Assembly (NCBI GenBank): GCA_035280025.1
Contig: DATEGT010000006.1
Coordinates: forward strand, 1 to 6,784
Source of the DNA: VBDM01 sp035280025
Lineage (GTDB): Bacteria; Pseudomonadota; Gammaproteobacteria; Burkholderiales; SG8-39
DNA: 6,784 nt
Reading direction: 5' to 3'
Shown here: piece by piece, positions 5,148 through 6,784 of the stretch
How the letters are laid out: each line of letters begins with the position of its first letter
How positions within the stretch are numbered: position 1 is the first letter of the stretch
Made by a program: the position numbers and the translations under genes
The notes under the pieces: generated by a model
Seen by the model: the letters and a program-made list of their open reading frames with translations, nothing else
Told to the model about the DNA's origin: nothing
Database searches by the model: none

Positions 5148-6264
5148 AGAGGTCGATGCGGAGCACCATCGAGAAGCCGTGCTCCTTGACCTGCTCCTGG
5201 GCCACGCGCCCGCTGAACACGAAGCTCGCCGTCAGGCCCTTGCCGAAGTAGCGCCACCCGGCAGTCAGCAGGGCGCTGGTGGGATCGTTGGCCGGCTGCT
5301 CGCCCGTCGTGAACTCGATCTTCTCGTAATTGCGGATGGCTTCGTAGCGCGCGCCGAAGAAGGTCTCCGAATTGCCGCGCCCGTAGGCGATCTCCTCCAG
5401 CAGGTTCCACTGCTTGGAGGTCTGTTTCAATTCGGGTACCGCGGCACCGCTCAACCCGTTCTCCGTATAGGCGTCCTGGTCGCGCTGCGACCACTGGTAA
5501 CCCAGCGAGCTGGTCAGCTTCCAGTCACCCCAGGCCGAGATATTGCTGAGGTTCGTCGATGCGAAGCTGCGCTTCGACGCGAAATTGCTGTTCACTGGGA
5601 TCGTACTGAAGTCCACCGAGGATCCGAGCAGCCTCGTCTGATCCGTCTTGAACTTGCCGTAGCCCGCGATCAGGTCCAGCGTCCACGCGTCGGAGATCAG
5701 CCACGCGGCATAGGGATTGAGGTTGTACCCGCCCGTCTTCTCGTTTCCGGAATTGAACGAGGTAACGAAATTGCTCGCCTCGTAGCCGCCGGAGATGCCG
5801 AGGACATACTTGTCCGACCGCGTGATGTCGTAGCCGACGAGGACGTTCTGGGTCGCGCCGTAGAAGGCGGTCCGGAAGAAGGTGTTCTCGAGCGAATCGT
5901 ACGCCGTGCTGATCCACAGGCTCTGTCCGCTGCCGCCGCCGCTTCCGCCCCCTGTGGACGGGTCGCCGGCGGCCGCTAGCCAATTGACGTCGCTTCTGCT
6001 GCCCGAGTAGTCGTTGGCCGCGAGCATCATGCCGCCGGCCTGCGTCACCTGCCTGGAGCCTCCCGGGCGCCGCAGGCCGAAGATCTGCGACCTGATCGTC
6101 CCGACGATCGGCTGGACCTGAGCCTGGAGCGTAAACGTGTCGGTGACGATGTTGCCCGGAGTCAGCCCCTCCTCGGTAACCCCGATCAACGTAAAAGCCA
6201 GGGCGTTGCTGCCGTACAGCAGCAACGCGCATCCTACGATCCTGCCGAGGGTCTTGTGGAGCAC
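5146..6264 (-). CDS. Outer-membrane autotransporter-type beta-barrel protein with minimal passenger
   Basis: A 372-residue protein: signal peptide HKTLGRIVGCALLLYGSNALA, with cleavage near residue 23; a 90-residue N-terminal region rich in Gln, Thr and Arg; a natural Gly/Ser linker (105-113, GGGSGGGSG); then a barrel of about 255 residues (115-372) with alternating polar/aromatic strands and Gly-aromatic turns such as VLGISGGYEASNF, NLNPYAAWLISDAW and LDLIAGYGKF. Length and layout fit an autotransporter barrel of about 12 strands. The end, SMVLRIDL, has an alternating hydrophobic pattern but a Leu instead of the usual C-terminal Phe. No long beta-helix passenger is present. Start: GTG 6264 has AGGGAG 6 bp upstream and opens the signal peptide; an in-frame ATG at 6315 lies upstream of the predicted transcript start and is rejected. 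It ends 7 bp from the plus-strand gene it converges on. Codon use is visibly less GC-rich than neighbours, partly from Asn, Ser and Thr content. Function unknown. Confidence 0.8.
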   Translation of the reverse strand: MLHKTLGRIVGCALLLYGSNALAFTLIGVTEEGLTPGNIVTDTFTLQAQVQPIVGTIRSQIFGLRRPGGSRQVTQAGGMMLAANDYSGSRSDVNWLAAAGDPSTGGGSGGGSGQSLWISTAYDSLENTFFRTAFYGATQNVLVGYDITRSDKYVLGISGGYEASNFVTSFNSGNEKTGGYNLNPYAAWLISDAWTLDLIAGYGKFKTDQTRLLGSSVDFSTIPVNSNFASKRSFASTNLSNISAWGDWKLTSSLGYQWSQRDQDAYTENGLSGAAVPELKQTSKQWNLLEEIAYGRGNSETFFGARYEAIRNYEKIEFTTGEQPANDPTSALLTAGWRYFGKGLTASFVFSGRVAQEQVKEHGFSMVLRIDL

Positions 6265-6270
6265 GGTGTT

Positions 6271-6276
6271 CTCCCT
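6271..6276 (-). promoter_or_regulatory. Ribosome site that decides the GTG start of the barrel gene
   Basis: AGGGAG on the minus strand lies 6 bp before GTG 6264 and directly upstream of the basic and hydrophobic residues of the signal peptide. An ATG start at 6315 would put this site inside the coding region. Confidence 0.7.
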
Positions 6277-6303
6277 GGTGGACACAGCCCCTTGTCGCGA
6301 ATC

Positions 6304-6332
6304 AGGATAGTGCAAGGTCGCGGCAATGGCAA
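6304..6332 (-). promoter_or_regulatory. Sigma70 promoter of the barrel gene
   Basis: On the minus strand TTGCCA (6332-6327; 5 of 6) and TATCCT (6309-6304; 4 of 6) are spaced exactly 17 bp. Transcription should begin near 6297, giving a leader of about 33 bases with the AGGGAG ribosome site and the GTG start. The promoter lies in the 87-bp gap after the preceding same-strand gene, so the barrel gene is probably transcribed on its own. Confidence 0.6.
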
Positions 6333-6351
6333 GACGAAGCTCGCCGCGGCG

Positions 6352-6784
6352 CTACGCGATCCTCAGCGCCGCGCGCCCGATCACTTCGCCGCGCTCCAGG
6401 CGCCCGTGTAGCGCCTCGGCCTCTTCGAGCGGCCGCACGTCGGTGACGACCGGCCAGACTTCGCGGCGCGCGACGAGATCGAGCGCCTCGATCACTTCCC
6501 TGCGCGTGACGTAGCGGCTGCCGAGGACCTCCTGCTCCTTCGCGAGCATCTCGCGCGCGTCGAGGCTGAATTTCTGCCCGGCGCCGCCGAGCGTCACCAG
6601 GCGGCCGCGGCGTCCCAGCGCCTTCGCCGCGGCTTCGAGCGTCGCGGTCGAGGAGACGTAGTCGACCGCGACGTCGATGCCCTGGCCGCGCGTGAGATCG
6701 AGGAGCTGCTCGGCGACGCGGCCCTGCGAGGCGTCGACGACCTCGTCGGCGCCGGCCTTGCGGCAGGCGTCGAATTTCCCGCGC
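6352..6784 (-). CDS. MDR-superfamily dehydrogenase/quinone reductase, C-terminal fragment (cut by window edge)
   Basis: The visible 143 residues are the end of a medium-chain dehydrogenase/reductase (zinc-type alcohol dehydrogenase or NADPH:quinone reductase type; whole proteins are about 320-350 residues). The frame is open to the right edge, so the start, catalytic domain and GxGxxG loop are outside. Visible family features are KAGADEVVDA (9-18 of the fragment), the Rossmann stretch GIDVAVDYVSSTATLEAA, the strand GRLVTLGG, EVLGSRYVTRREVIEAL, and the C-terminal helix and strand reading PLEEAEALHGRLERGEVIGR. Because the metal-binding region is not seen, zinc dependence and substrate cannot be judged. 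It is upstream of, and on the same strand as, the barrel gene, but that gene has its own promoter. Confidence 0.82.
   Translation of the reverse strand, partial: RGKFDACRKAGADEVVDASQGRVAEQLLDLTRGQGIDVAVDYVSSTATLEAAAKALGRRGRLVTLGGAGQKFSLDAREMLAKEQEVLGSRYVTRREVIEALDLVARREVWPVVTDVRPLEEAEALHGRLERGEVIGRAALRIA

Noticed and set aside
5179..5979. Plus-strand open frame opposite the barrel gene
   Set aside because: Arg/Leu-rich translation with no domain; the minus-strand frame has a signal peptide, ribosome site and promoter.

Overview
This is a GC-rich stretch from a Gram-negative bacterium, most likely a betaproteobacterium or close relative. The evidence is the strongly G/C-ended codons, a signal-peptide-bearing outer-membrane beta-barrel protein, a periplasmic FecR-domain protein, and the style of the ArsR/SRPBCC operon. 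The taxon is inferred from general character; no marker gene is present. No tRNA, rRNA, CRISPR array or insertion sequence was seen.

Layout, left to right. (1) 1-881, minus: most of a short-type D-3-phosphoglycerate dehydrogenase (serine biosynthesis), cut by the left edge before its C-terminus. (2) 882-979: a gap holding a strong intrinsic-terminator hairpin that reads rightward, and a -10 box that would give a leaderless serA mRNA. (3) 980-2076, minus: a two-gene operon of an ArsR-family repressor and, overlapping it by 4 bp, a fused SRPBCC (AHSA1-like)/YCII protein. A perfect inverted repeat upstream of arsR lies exactly between a good -35 and -10. (4) 2186-2839, plus: a double glyoxalase/VOC-fold protein. 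(5) 2854-3576, minus: a secreted FecR-domain protein. (6) 3624-5138, plus: a membrane-embedded spermidine-synthase-like protein, divergent from fecR across 47 bp. (7) 5146-6264, minus: a passenger-less autotransporter-type barrel protein, with a GTG start and a clear sigma70 promoter. (8) 6352-6784, minus: the C-terminal part of a zinc-type/quinone-reductase-like MDR dehydrogenase, cut by the right edge.

How the genes relate. The ArsR/SRPBCC-YCII pair is a self-contained autoregulated operon, and the VOC gene beside it may share its control region. The FecR protein (periplasm), the spermidine-synthase-like protein (inner membrane) and the barrel protein (outer membrane) lie side by side and span the envelope. 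A joint role is possible, but nothing in the sequence proves it. The two edge genes look like ordinary metabolism. I see no clear case for a wholly new system. The best leads are the envelope trio, the SRPBCC-YCII fusion, the operator nested in the arsR promoter that conflicts with its start codon, and two promoters that appear to start transcription at the ATG.
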